Source: an uncultured Acetobacteraceae bacterium (GTDB lineage: Bacteria; Pseudomonadota; Alphaproteobacteria; Acetobacterales; Acetobacteraceae). From it: a stretch of DNA of 64,000 nt. The DNA lies in assembly GCA_903918195.1 (NCBI GenBank), contig CAIXDS010000258.1, positions 62,001-126,000 on the forward strand, given 5' to 3'. The position numbers were made by a program, and so were the translations under genes. The first letter of the stretch is position 1. Every line of letters begins with the position of its first letter. This document shows positions 19,601 to 27,158 of this stretch, piece by piece. Under the pieces are notes generated by a model. The model did not search any database and had not been told where the DNA came from. It saw nothing but the letters and a program-made list of their open reading frames with translations.

Positions 19601-20641
19601 ATCTGGGGCGACGAAGGTCACAGCTACGGCACCGTCAACATCAACGCCGACACCACCCTGGCGGCAAACAACGCCGCGCCGACGACCTACGTGGACGAGA
19701 TCTACAAGCTGAATGACGGTCTGGGCACAGACGGGGTCAGCACGATCACGGTCACCGGCAACGCGACGCTGTGGCTTGACAACCTCGACCAGACCAAGCC
19801 GCTGACCCTGGTCGATGCCCACACATCGACCGGCAATATCGGCGCCAACTATCATGCCGGTGTCAGCGCCGCGCTGGGCGGAGCGGCAATCTCCCAGACC
19901 TACACAGGCGGCGCCAATCTCGGCTATTTCGACCTCAACCACTTCTTCAACGGTGGTTCGTCGATCACGTTCGAGAGCTCGCAGGGCCTGAACTTCGTCC
20001 AGGTCGAGGGCACCAACCGGCAGGACACGTTCGACCTGCTCGGCGGCAACAACCAGATCGTGGTGGACAACCACCACATCGGGACCAGCGGCGATTACGA
20101 CCTGTTCAACTTCTACAACAACGGCAGCGCCGCCCTCAGCAATCTGTTCGGATCGGCGACCCTTCCGACGAACTCGGTCCCGCACATCTCCGGGAAGGAT
20201 GGGAACGGGCATATCACGCTGTCCAATTCGGACAGCACCCTTGACACCACCCCGAATACCGGCGCCGCGACGATCTATGGCTTCGAGGCCGGGCCTTCCT
20301 TCAACAGCAACGGCGACCAGATCACCCTGAACTTCACCAAGCCGGATGGGACTGGCGCCATTCCGGCGGCCGGGACGGGAGGAATTCTCGACCTGACTAA
20401 CGCCAACGTTATCTCCACCACCAGCGACCTGACCAACGTCGCCGGCTTGTTCAATGGTGCCGGGAATACTCACTACGACGTGGCGGAATTCAAGGTGAAC
20501 TCGCACGACGTGTTCGTGTTCGTGGATACCGCGTATGCCACTTCCAACGGCGACTTCCACGCCAACACGGACCTGGTGATCCACCTGGTGAACAACGCGC
20601 AAGACATCCAGCTGGGGATCGGGAACTTCCACTTCGCCTGA
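16697..20641 (+). CDS. Large DUF4214 surface protein, S-layer-like type I secretion substrate
   Basis: A 1314-residue protein rich in Asn, Thr, Gly, Asp and Ser and almost free of Cys. The GTG at 16697 is chosen because GGAGGT ends six bases before it. Residues about 5-60 and 95-150 are two DUF4214-like helical units (IEAIYIAYYGRGADVGGDVY and YQDLFNRAPDAGGEAYW). The rest is beta-rich with S-layer-like phrases (LTGGTGDNTLGVTNG, NVTGFDTLEIVG). The C-terminus (DVFVFVDTAYA, then DLVIHLVN and IQLGIGNFHFA) resembles the uncleaved secretion signal of proteins such as Caulobacter RsaA. There is no Sec signal and no canonical run of calcium-binding GGxGxDxUx repeats. The type I exporter and adaptor genes follow directly, so this is probably their substrate, forming an S-layer or large adhesin. 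Confidence 0.85.
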   Translation: MSGSLASLTPDQQIEAIYIAYYGRGADVGGDVYWLNRFAALTSAPDNLTVQQAAVNISESFGTSLQAETVANYAFFQAPPTIPIPDPANPPPAVAASIDAFLTSVYQDLFNRAPDAGGEAYWSQQILSGAVTVGASVYDIANGAAVGSADANVLAYKVEAATYFTSATGAANLGTTSPLSKSFLDAAQTSVATVVDAATEAASQAATDAFINPPPPPVEPYSVIHLTTSIDLPPATTGAAGNDLYIATPSNNGGTTVLLNELNSGDTLTGSSGGANVLNATLTDDSTLVPTIVTFTNWLDGSNENTGYSGSGGFNGNSQYSFNSHVYSYYHDNATSPDLYGYFVRPNLTNIETFNLLATQQETSGVTYFDATIDLSGSQPTAISKGVTTINVVASPFVDSTWLNSSYVTTVTLGGLYSTESADWAGYTLPAELVPIDATGTQFQSLNDPSSTNSTIYLDPNGGPENPDPANVPLGVTTASILNSSNAGIVFGFETSDGTQYGVGSQDLTLNVYNDAQTSPSTANSARQFFDIFGYSYDEPATLGPATINLNLQSSNLGQLVPRPGSAPTSVIGSASPGEPLQQQIDPSNLWLYDHAVTQFSKPILTTLNLDSIGNFEVIIPEFYTDSSVVDRNTFLDATKITIIGGAAVGGVDGTVTAGELDLTNDTFGAGSSYTGGGFGPSNQGGFQHFRQVVTLDAHTYTGNLDINIGANDFSSQTANGLASIALGSGNNHLDLINEYSTGHYTVTTGNGDNVVLFGADNLTAAVTLTGGTGDNTLGVTNGDELNNSDTANVTGFDTLEIVGAIKYSGEFSGHFGSAVNDYNLGGLPGGSVFGNYTFQAVTLTAYYDPNFYFAGDKGTTGTSSNPWNGAFNGGGSANTDYVIDACVALWDAPLVLPFTFTNYADDSTAHRLSTGQNPIFLQLASSNYDTGVLDLNFHNIDYNNDAQASSKYFWQFIYQLVLDDSAAIWGDEGHSYGTVNINADTTLAANNAAPTTYVDEIYKLNDGLGTDGVSTITVTGNATLWLDNLDQTKPLTLVDAHTSTGNIGANYHAGVSAALGGAAISQTYTGGANLGYFDLNHFFNGGSSITFESSQGLNFVQVEGTNRQDTFDLLGGNNQIVVDNHHIGTSGDYDLFNFYNNGSAALSNLFGSATLPTNSVPHISGKDGNGHITLSNSDSTLDTTPNTGAATIYGFEAGPSFNSNGDQITLNFTKPDGTGAIPAAGTGGILDLTNANVISTTSDLTNVAGLFNGAGNTHYDVAEFKVNSHDVFVFVDTAYATSNGDFHANTDLVIHLVNNAQDIQLGIGNFHFA

Positions 20642-20657
20642 TCTCTCTCTGCATGAC

Positions 20658-20684
20658 CCAGCCGGCGGACTTGCCGCCGGCTGG
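20658..20684 (+). terminator. Stem-loop after the surface-protein gene
   Basis: Perfect 11-base stem CCAGCCGGCGG (20658-20668) and CCGCCGGCTGG (20674-20684) with a five-base loop, 16 bases after the stop codon. It is followed by GGATTT rather than a T-run, so it may stabilise the upstream mRNA end as much as end transcription. Confidence 0.5.
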
Positions 20685-20694
20685 GGATTTCGGC

Positions 20695-20730
20695 AGAACC
20701 CCTGGGAGGGACGCCCCCCGGGGGTTCTTT
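20695..20730 (+). terminator. Second hairpin with T-run between substrate and exporter genes
   Basis: AGAACCCC at 20695-20702 pairs with GGGGTTCT at 20721-20728, with further GGG/CCC pairing inside, and ends in CTTT. It stands between the secreted protein and its exporter, the place where partial termination is known to give much substrate and little transporter in type I systems such as hly. Confidence 0.6.
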
Positions 20731-20779
20731 CGCAACTAAGCCCCATCCACCGCGTGGCCCGGAACCTGCGAGTATTCCA

Positions 20780-22579
20780 ATGGCGAGTGCCAAGATGAAG
20801 ACACCAGACATCCTGAGCCTGGGCCGCCAGTCGAACGCCTTGAGCACGGCGCTGGAGCATTGCCGGACGGCTTTCATCGCTGTCGGCGCCTTCAGCCTGG
20901 TCGTCAATATCCTGCAACTGACGACCAGCATCTATATGTTGCAGGTGTACGATCGGGTACTATCGTCGCGCAGTACCGATACGCTGTTTTTCCTGACGCT
21001 GATTACCGTGTTTGCCCTGATGCTGCTGGCCACGATGGAGATGGCGCGCACCCAGGTCATGCAAAGGGCAGGCGCCTGGGTGGAACAGAAGCTGGCACCG
21101 GAAGGCTTCGTCCGTGGCATCGAGGGGCAGCTACAAGGGCGCGGCTACCGGATGGAAATTCTGCGCGACCTCGGCGTCGTGCGCGGCTTCCTGTCTTCGC
21201 CGACATTGATGAGCATCTACGATGTGCCCTGGGTACCGGTGTACCTGGCGGTGATCTTCCTGCTCCACCCGGTCCTCGGGGTCGTGGCGACGCTCGGCGC
21301 CGTCGCACTGGTCATCCTGACGGTGGTCAACGAAACCGCGACCACCTCACTGCTCAAAAGAACCTCCTTGCGCGGCGCGGTCGCGCAGCGGCAAAGCGAG
21401 AGCATCGTACGCAACGCCGAAGTCATCGACGCCATGGGCATGATGCCGGCCGTGCTGGAGCGCTGGCATGTCGCGAGCGTGGCGGTCGGGCCGGACCAGA
21501 AGGCGGCGTCCGACCGCGCCAGCGCCATCATGGCGGCTACCCGGTTCATCCGCATGCTGCTGCAGGTGGCCGTGCTCGGGGTGGGCGCGCTGCTGGTGCT
21601 GCGCAACGAAATGACCTCCGGCGCCATGATCGCCGCCTCGATCATCATGGGGCGGGCGCTGGCACCGGTGGAGCAGTTGATCGGCGGCTGGAAGGTCCTG
21701 GTGTCGGCGCGCAGTGCCCGCCAGCGGCTGACCATGGGCCTGTTGGTGCCGCGCATGCGCCCGGCCGGGCTGCCCTTGCCGGCGCCGGAGGGAAAGCTGA
21801 CCGTCGACCGGGTGAGCTACGCGTTCCCCGGCCAGAAGAATTTCACCATCAAGGCTGTCTCGTTCGGGCTCGAAGCGGGGGAAAGCCTGGCGGTGATCGG
21901 CCCGTCCGCGGCCGGCAAGACGACGCTGATCCGGCTGCTGATCGGGGCGGTCGATCCGTCCGGCGGCTGCGTACGGCTGGACGGCGCCGATATCTACACC
22001 TGGCAGCGCGAAGATGTGGGCCGCTACATCGGCTACATGCCGCAGGATGTGGAGCTGTTCGACGGCACCGTGTTCGACAATATCGCCCGCATGCAGCCGG
22101 ACGCGTCGCCGAATGACGTGTTCGACGCGGCCAAGCTGGCCGGCTGCCACGACATGATCCTGCGGCTGCCGGAAGGCTATGAAACCGCCATCGGCGAGGC
22201 CGGCTCGCATCTTTCCGGCGGCCAGCGCCAGATGATCGGTCTGGCGCGGGCGATGTTCGGCAACCCGAAGCTGGTCGTGCTGGATGAGCCGAACAGCAAT
22301 CTCGACAGCGAAGGCGAAGCGGCCCTGATGGCGGCTATGCTGACGCTGAAAGAGCGCAAGGCGACCGTCGTGGTCGTCTCGCACCGTCCGACGCTGGTCC
22401 AGCGGGTGGATACCATTCTGGTCCTCCGCGACGGCGCCCTCGACATGTACGGTCCCCGCCCCGAGATCATGAAGCGTCTGATGGGGCCCCGCACGGCAGA
22501 GGCGCCGCCGCCGCCGCCTCGTCCTGGCAGTGAAGGCTTCGGATCGGGGTCCAACGACAGCAGGAAGGCCGCTCCGTGA
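20780..22579 (+). CDS. Type I secretion ABC exporter (PrtD/HlyB-like), first copy
   Basis: A 599-residue inner-membrane ABC protein: about six hydrophobic segments (residues about 35-310, starting AFIAVGAFSLVVNILQLTTS) and a C-terminal ATPase with Walker A GPSAAGKTT (374-382), signature LSGGQRQMIGLARAMFG and Walker B LVVLDEPNSNLD. No N-terminal C39 peptidase-like domain is seen, which fits the PrtD/RsaD group. It would export the large protein encoded just upstream together with the adaptor encoded next. The C-terminal tail is Pro/Gly-rich. The outer-membrane TolC-type partner is not in the window. Confidence 0.95.
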   Translation: MASAKMKTPDILSLGRQSNALSTALEHCRTAFIAVGAFSLVVNILQLTTSIYMLQVYDRVLSSRSTDTLFFLTLITVFALMLLATMEMARTQVMQRAGAWVEQKLAPEGFVRGIEGQLQGRGYRMEILRDLGVVRGFLSSPTLMSIYDVPWVPVYLAVIFLLHPVLGVVATLGAVALVILTVVNETATTSLLKRTSLRGAVAQRQSESIVRNAEVIDAMGMMPAVLERWHVASVAVGPDQKAASDRASAIMAATRFIRMLLQVAVLGVGALLVLRNEMTSGAMIAASIIMGRALAPVEQLIGGWKVLVSARSARQRLTMGLLVPRMRPAGLPLPAPEGKLTVDRVSYAFPGQKNFTIKAVSFGLEAGESLAVIGPSAAGKTTLIRLLIGAVDPSGGCVRLDGADIYTWQREDVGRYIGYMPQDVELFDGTVFDNIARMQPDASPNDVFDAAKLAGCHDMILRLPEGYETAIGEAGSHLSGGQRQMIGLARAMFGNPKLVVLDEPNSNLDSEGEAALMAAMLTLKERKATVVVVSHRPTLVQRVDTILVLRDGALDMYGPRPEIMKRLMGPRTAEAPPPPPRPGSEGFGSGSNDSRKAAP

Positions 22580-23970
22580 TGACCTCATCTTCTCATGACC
22601 TGGTCGCGGAACCGAGCTTCGGCGGAGCGGCAGGGCTCGGCGTCCGACCCGAGCAACGCATTAATCTGCTGGTACCCAACCAGCCGCCGGTGCGCAGTTC
22701 CATCCTGTTCGGGACTGTCGCTGCCGCGGTGTTCCTTGGCAGTTTCGCGGCCTGGACCGTTTTCGCGCCGCTGTCACGGGCGGCGGTCGGCGACGGGGTA
22801 TTGCAGAGCTTCAATCAGCGCCGGGTCATCCAGCATCTGGAAGGCGGCATCGTCAGCGAGATTCTCGTCCGGGATGGTGTTGCGGTGAAGAAGGGCGATG
22901 TGCTGATGCGTCTGGACAGGACGCAGTCAGCGGACAACGAGGATGCCCTCAAGTACCAGATCTGGCTGCAGAAGGCGGAGCTGGCCCGGCTGCGCGCAGA
23001 ACAGAGCGGCAAGGCGGTGATCGCGTTCCCGCCTGATCTGGAGGCGGCGGCCCGGACGTCGCCGATCGCGGCCGCCGCGATAAGGAGCGAGCAGGAACTG
23101 TTCGAGGCGCGGACGGCAAGTCTCGAGAGTCAACTCAAGGTGATCAGGTCCCGGCAGGAAGAAGCGCATACGCAGATCGCTTCCGCGGAGGGACAGATGG
23201 TGTCGCTCGACCGCCAGCTGGCCTTGATCCGCGACGAGATGGGCGGCGTCCAGACGCTGTTTCACGCCGGGCTTGAGACCAAGCCGCATTTGCTGGCGCT
23301 GCAGAGAAACGAGGCGTCGATCATCGGCAACCGCAACGAGCAGCTTGCCACGAAAGCACGGGCGGAAAGCACGGTCGCCGAGCAGGAGGGGCAGGCGCGG
23401 CAGACGGTTGATCAGCGCCAGCAGGAGATCTCGACCCAGATCAGTGAGGCCACCGCGAAGTTGGCGGATACCGAGACGCGCCTGCGGTCGGCACAGAACA
23501 TCACCGGACGGACCGACATCGTCGCGCCGGATGACGGCACTGTCCTCAACCTGCATTTCTTCACGATCGGGGCGGTGGTTCGAGCCGGCGAGCCGATCAT
23601 GGATCTGGCGCCGGCGCATGAGGAATTGATCGCAAACGTCAACATCCAGCCGCAGGACATCAACGACGTTCATGTCGGATTGCCGGCGGAGGTGCGTTTC
23701 CCCGCGTTCAGTTCGCGGCTGACCCCGAATGTCACCGGGACGGTCATCGTCGTGGCCCCGGATGCGACGACCGACGACAAAACGCACACCAGCTACTACC
23801 GGGTGCAGGTCAAGATCGACGCGGACGATCTCAAGACCTTGCCGAAGGACGAGCACCTGGTTGCGGGCATGCCGGTTGCCGTGCAGATCAAGGCGGGCAG
23901 CCGGACTCTGCTGCAGTACCTGGTGAAGCCGTTCCGCGACAGTCTGTACCGGGCTTTCGTCGAGCGCTGA
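22579..23970 (+). CDS. Type I secretion membrane fusion protein (HlyD family), first copy
   Basis: A 463-residue adaptor with one N-terminal membrane segment (SILFGTVAAAVFLGSFAAW), a lipoyl/barrel-sandwich half beginning RRVIQHLEGGIVSEILV, a long periplasmic coiled coil (about 130-310), the second half of the sandwich (TDIVAPDDGTVLNL) and a beta-barrel domain. The ATG at 22579 overlaps the exporter stop; a GTG one codon earlier is possible. It links the inner-membrane ABC exporter to an outer-membrane channel. Confidence 0.93.
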   Translation: MTSSSHDLVAEPSFGGAAGLGVRPEQRINLLVPNQPPVRSSILFGTVAAAVFLGSFAAWTVFAPLSRAAVGDGVLQSFNQRRVIQHLEGGIVSEILVRDGVAVKKGDVLMRLDRTQSADNEDALKYQIWLQKAELARLRAEQSGKAVIAFPPDLEAAARTSPIAAAAIRSEQELFEARTASLESQLKVIRSRQEEAHTQIASAEGQMVSLDRQLALIRDEMGGVQTLFHAGLETKPHLLALQRNEASIIGNRNEQLATKARAESTVAEQEGQARQTVDQRQQEISTQISEATAKLADTETRLRSAQNITGRTDIVAPDDGTVLNLHFFTIGAVVRAGEPIMDLAPAHEELIANVNIQPQDINDVHVGLPAEVRFPAFSSRLTPNVTGTVIVVAPDATTDDKTHTSYYRVQVKIDADDLKTLPKDEHLVAGMPVAVQIKAGSRTLLQYLVKPFRDSLYRAFVER

Positions 23971-24002
23971 CCCGCCCGGCCATGGGCCGGCCGATCGTGT
24001 GG

Positions 24003-24035
24003 AGCTGATCGGGCTTCGAGCTCGATCAGCTTCTC
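24003..24035 (+). terminator. Hairpin after the first type I secretion operon
   Basis: Perfect nine-base stem AGCTGATCG (24003-24011) and CGATCAGCT (24023-24031) followed by TCTC. It is 32 bases after the adaptor stop and separates this operon from the next membrane-protein gene. Confidence 0.55.
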
Positions 24036-24069
24036 TGGCTGCGGTTCAAGCCAACCTGAAGGATTCTAG

Positions 24070-25725
24070 ATGGCCGATCGGCCAGTAAATCCTGCTGCCG
24101 GCACGCTCCACCCCGCTATGGGACGAACCATGCGAAGCGACGCCTCCCCTTGCGAGGCACCGGGCCGGGTTCGTCTTCGAACTGGCGGCCTCGCCGGACT
24201 GCTCACGATTATTTTCACCATGTTGCTGCTTGGCGGTCTGGCCTGGCAGGTCGCGCCATATCTGAGGGAGGTCTGGCAGGAGATCAATTTTCCGTTCGAG
24301 TTGGATTACGCCGAGGGCATCGTCTGGCAGCAGGCGCTCCTTATTCCCGGTCCGGCAATGTACGGACGAATCGACACGTTTCCCTTCATCGTTTTCGAGT
24401 ACCCGCCGATTTATCATCTGGCCGTTCGTGGCCTGATGGCGCTCGGGGCGGACCCGCTGGTGGGAGGCCGGGCACTTTCTTTTGCCTGCACGCTGGTCAT
24501 CGTCGGGCTGTGCGGCTGGCTGGTGAACCGTGCGATGACGGGTGCCACCGGGAGGTTGGCACGGTTCGCCGGCGTGGGGATCGCGATCCTGATGCCGCTG
24601 ACCTGTTATCCGGTGACCATTTGGTCGATGCTGATGCGCGTTGACATGCTGGCGATTGCGCTCAGCTTTTCGGGTGTCACGTTCGCGGTCATGGCGATTC
24701 GCCGACCGGTCTGGCTTTGGCCCGCCATGGTGGCGTTCGTTCTTGCCGTCTATACCAGACAGACCGAGATGATCGCGCCGGTGGCGGTGCTTGCCGTGTC
24801 ATCGTTGGTCAACCCACGGCAAACCCTGCTGGCCGTGTTGGGTGGGCTGGCGATGGCTGCTGTCGCGTTGCTCTCGCTCGAATGGGCAACAGCGGGGGGC
24901 TTCCTGCGGCACATTGTGCTCTACAATATCAATCCTTTTTCACTGTGGGCAGCATTTGATATTATCGCATGGATGTACGGCGTCCACGCGGTCTATTTCG
25001 CCACCGCCCTCACGGGATTGCTGGTCATCTGGTGGGCGGAGATCCGATCGGCGAGACGCACGCCGCGCGGCGAACCGCCAACCTTCGCCAACGGCTATGG
25101 CTGGTCGGTGTTCCTGCGTGGCTCGGACCGGCGGATCGTACTCGCCATTGTCACCGTCTGGTTCGTTCTGTCGCTACCGGCACAGCTCACGGTCGGCAAG
25201 TCTGGCGCGTGGGTAAATTACTTTATCGAGATGATGTGCATATGGTCCATTCCGATCGGCATGCTGGTCACGTTTGGTCTGGAGCACGGCTTCGGCGCGG
25301 TTCGTTCATCCGGCGCGGGGCTGGCGCGCGGAACGACCATCATTTTGCTGGCGGCTCTGTTCTGGCAAACCATGCATCTTTTGCCGGGTCGCGCCCTGCC
25401 TGATCCGGCTTTCGCCGCGGCGAGCCAGCGACTCGTGCAGGAAATCCGCAGCGCCACGCGACCGGTATTCTCCGAAGACATGGTGCTGCTGATGCGCAGC
25501 GGTCAGACCGTGCCGCTCGAGCCGGTCATCTTCAGTGACCTCTCGAGAACAGGGGCGTGGGATCAATCCACCTTCCTGCGCATGATCGGGGATCGGAGCT
25601 TTGCCTTCCTGGTCATGCGCGAAGAGCGACGCTACACACCTGAAATGCTTTCGGCGTTCCGCAATGCCTACCCTGTCGTCGAGACAGCCGGTTCCTTCAC
25701 GATTCTGCGACCTCGCACGCCATAG
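24070..25725 (+). CDS. Multi-pass membrane protein, probable GT-C glycosyltransferase
   Basis: A 551-residue protein with ten or more hydrophobic segments. The first periplasmic loop carries FPFELDYAEGIVWQQ, an acidic Asp-x-Glu motif in the position of the catalytic acid of GT-C enzymes (ArnT/PMT-like, using lipid-linked sugars), and EYPPIYHL follows as in that group. The C-terminal part (RPVFSEDMVLLMRSG, then EERRYTPEML) is a small soluble domain. AAGGA six bases before the ATG at 24070 supports the start. Its place between two secretion operons suggests modification of the surface protein or of the envelope glycan, which is inferred only. Confidence 0.7.
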   Translation: MADRPVNPAAGTLHPAMGRTMRSDASPCEAPGRVRLRTGGLAGLLTIIFTMLLLGGLAWQVAPYLREVWQEINFPFELDYAEGIVWQQALLIPGPAMYGRIDTFPFIVFEYPPIYHLAVRGLMALGADPLVGGRALSFACTLVIVGLCGWLVNRAMTGATGRLARFAGVGIAILMPLTCYPVTIWSMLMRVDMLAIALSFSGVTFAVMAIRRPVWLWPAMVAFVLAVYTRQTEMIAPVAVLAVSSLVNPRQTLLAVLGGLAMAAVALLSLEWATAGGFLRHIVLYNINPFSLWAAFDIIAWMYGVHAVYFATALTGLLVIWWAEIRSARRTPRGEPPTFANGYGWSVFLRGSDRRIVLAIVTVWFVLSLPAQLTVGKSGAWVNYFIEMMCIWSIPIGMLVTFGLEHGFGAVRSSGAGLARGTTIILLAALFWQTMHLLPGRALPDPAFAAASQRLVQEIRSATRPVFSEDMVLLMRSGQTVPLEPVIFSDLSRTGAWDQSTFLRMIGDRSFAFLVMREERRYTPEMLSAFRNAYPVVETAGSFTILRPRTP

Positions 25726-25775
25726 TGTTCCGATCGCGACAGATGCGTCCGCCCCGTCGCGCGAAGGAGCGGGGT

Positions 25776-25794
25776 CCAGGGGATGAGGCCCTGG
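25776..25794. repeat. GC-rich palindromic intergenic repeat, copy B
   Basis: A shortened copy with imperfect arms, CCAGGGG-ATGAG-GCCCTGG, preceded by GGGGT as in copies C and E. It lies 50 bases after the membrane-protein stop and before sapC. Confidence 0.5.
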
Positions 25795-25891
25795 CCTGTC
25801 TTCCCCCGATTGTCCTCGAGACAGGCCATGTTACACAGGCACGACGCGTGCGGCATTGCTGTCGCCGGCATGATCGGAAAGGCCTGTCGCC

Positions 25892-26686
25892 ATGGCAAAC
25901 ATCGTCCCCGTCAGCGCCAGCGGCCACGCCGGCAAGGCATGGCGACACCCTACCGGCTTCGCTTTCGCAGCCGCGCAGGCCGTGGTGCCGCTGGTGGGCG
26001 CCGAGTTCGGCAGGGCCGCGCTTTCGATGCCGATCGCCTTCGTCGAGCAGGCGGGACTGTACCTGCCGGTCGGCGTGATGTCGCCGGTATCCGGCCGGAA
26101 TTTCTTTGTTGGACCGGCAGGACAATGGCTCGGCACCTATGTGCCGGCTGCCTTGCGCAGCTACCCTTTCCGTCTTGGGCGGGTCGAGGGTGGCGAGGAA
26201 GTCGCCCTTTGCATTGACGAGGACAGCGGTCTGGTGGTCGAAGCCGACGGGGTTGCGGAAGCATTCTTCGATGCTGACGGGACCCGCTCAGCCACGAGCC
26301 AGGGCATGCTCGATTTTCTGCTGGCCATGGAACACAGCCGCACGATCACCGAATTGGCCGTCACGGCCGCCGCCGAGGCCGGATTGATCGAGCCATGGCC
26401 GATACAGGTGAAAATAGACGGCGACATGACCCCGGTGAAAGGGCTGTTCCGCATCAACGAAGCGGCGCTGAATGCGCTTGATGATGCGGCATTTCTCAAG
26501 CTTCGCAAGACGGGGGCGCTGCCGCTTGCGTATCTGCAGCTGCTGTCGATCGGCCAGATGTCCGTATTCGAGCGACTGGCCGCGACCCAGAAGCAACTAG
26601 GGCAGGCGCATCAGCAACTGCAGAGGATTTCGTCGCTGGACGAACTCTTTGCCAATGCAAAGAATGAGACGCTTCGGTTCAATTAA
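25892..26686 (+). CDS. SapC family protein
   Basis: A 264-residue protein matching the SapC family (about 250 residues): a central core with SYPFRLGRVEGGEEVALCID, a conserved acidic/hydrophobic stretch LDFLLAMEHSRTI, and the C-terminal part LIEPWPIQVKIDG, GLFRINEAALNALDD, LRKTGALPLAYLQLLS. No signal peptide or membrane segment is visible, so it is probably cytoplasmic. The family is named from the Campylobacter fetus S-layer locus, but its molecular role is not established. Its position next to an S-layer-like protein and two type I exporters supports a link to surface-protein handling. Confidence 0.85.
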   Translation: MANIVPVSASGHAGKAWRHPTGFAFAAAQAVVPLVGAEFGRAALSMPIAFVEQAGLYLPVGVMSPVSGRNFFVGPAGQWLGTYVPAALRSYPFRLGRVEGGEEVALCIDEDSGLVVEADGVAEAFFDADGTRSATSQGMLDFLLAMEHSRTITELAVTAAAEAGLIEPWPIQVKIDGDMTPVKGLFRINEAALNALDDAAFLKLRKTGALPLAYLQLLSIGQMSVFERLAATQKQLGQAHQQLQRISSLDELFANAKNETLRFN

Positions 26687-26768
26687 AATGATACCAAAAG
26701 GCGAACGGATCATAGCGCCCGAGGTGCGGTCAGCGCTTGGCGGGTCAGGCTGGGGGTAAGCAATCTGC

Positions 26769-26810
26769 TTGCCAACAGGGGGAGCATGGAGTATGCTGTA
26801 TAGCTAGCAT
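26769..26810 (+). promoter_or_regulatory. Candidate promoter and inverted repeat before the XRE regulator
   Basis: TTGCCA at 26769-26774 and TATGCT at 26792-26797 are separated by 17 bases. The -10 box overlaps an inverted repeat, ATGCT at 26793-26797 and AGCAT at 26806-26810. An XRE regulator often binds such a site in its own promoter; self-control is inferred. Confidence 0.4.
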
Positions 26811-26834
26811 GTGGTCTGGTCCAGGTTCATTCCT

Positions 26835-27155
26835 ATGTATGGTAATCCCCAGCGCAGAAGTGTTTCGGACGTGCAAGCACTGCGTCAGACAGGTGGTCAC
26901 TGGCTGAAGGAGCGGCGCGAGCAACTCGGGCTGTCACAGCGCCAGCTTGCCAAGCTGGTCGGTGCCGATTACTACACGTTCATCTCGCAGCTTGAGACCG
27001 GTCGAGGTCGAATTCCGCCGGACCGCTACAAGGATTGGGCACGCGCCTTTCAGATGCGCGAACGCGACTTCGTGCAGCAAGTTCTTCGTTACTATGATCC
27101 CGTTACCTATGATATTCTGTTTTCCCCGCCCGACGAAATGGGCGAGGCGGTCTGA
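26835..27155 (+). CDS. XRE-family helix-turn-helix regulator
   Basis: A 106-residue DNA-binding protein. The core (about 25-80) has the Cro/C1 fold: WLKERREQLGLSQRQLAKLV, DYYTFISQLETGRGRIPPD. After it comes a short C-terminal arm (REYVQQ-like, VTYDILF). The ATG at 26835 was taken; a GTG at 26811 gives eight more residues. The stop is three bases before the next gene, so the two are co-transcribed. It probably senses or controls the adjacent unknown protein and perhaps the second secretion operon. Confidence 0.85.
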   Translation: MYGNPQRRSVSDVQALRQTGGHWLKERREQLGLSQRQLAKLVGADYYTFISQLETGRGRIPPDRYKDWARAFQMRERDFVQQVLRYYDPVTYDILFSPPDEMGEAV

Positions 27156-27158
27156 TAT

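Noticed and set aside
16697-20641. Idea that the large surface protein carries RTX calcium repeats
   Set aside because: Gly/Asn/Asp-rich turns are present but no regular nine-residue GGxGxDxUx series was found by eye.
17264-20917. Open frame of 1217 codons on the minus strand opposite the S-layer-like gene
   Set aside because: It is the mirror of a GC-rich gene with regular codon use; product is Val/Arg/Gly-rich with no motif, start or ribosome site.
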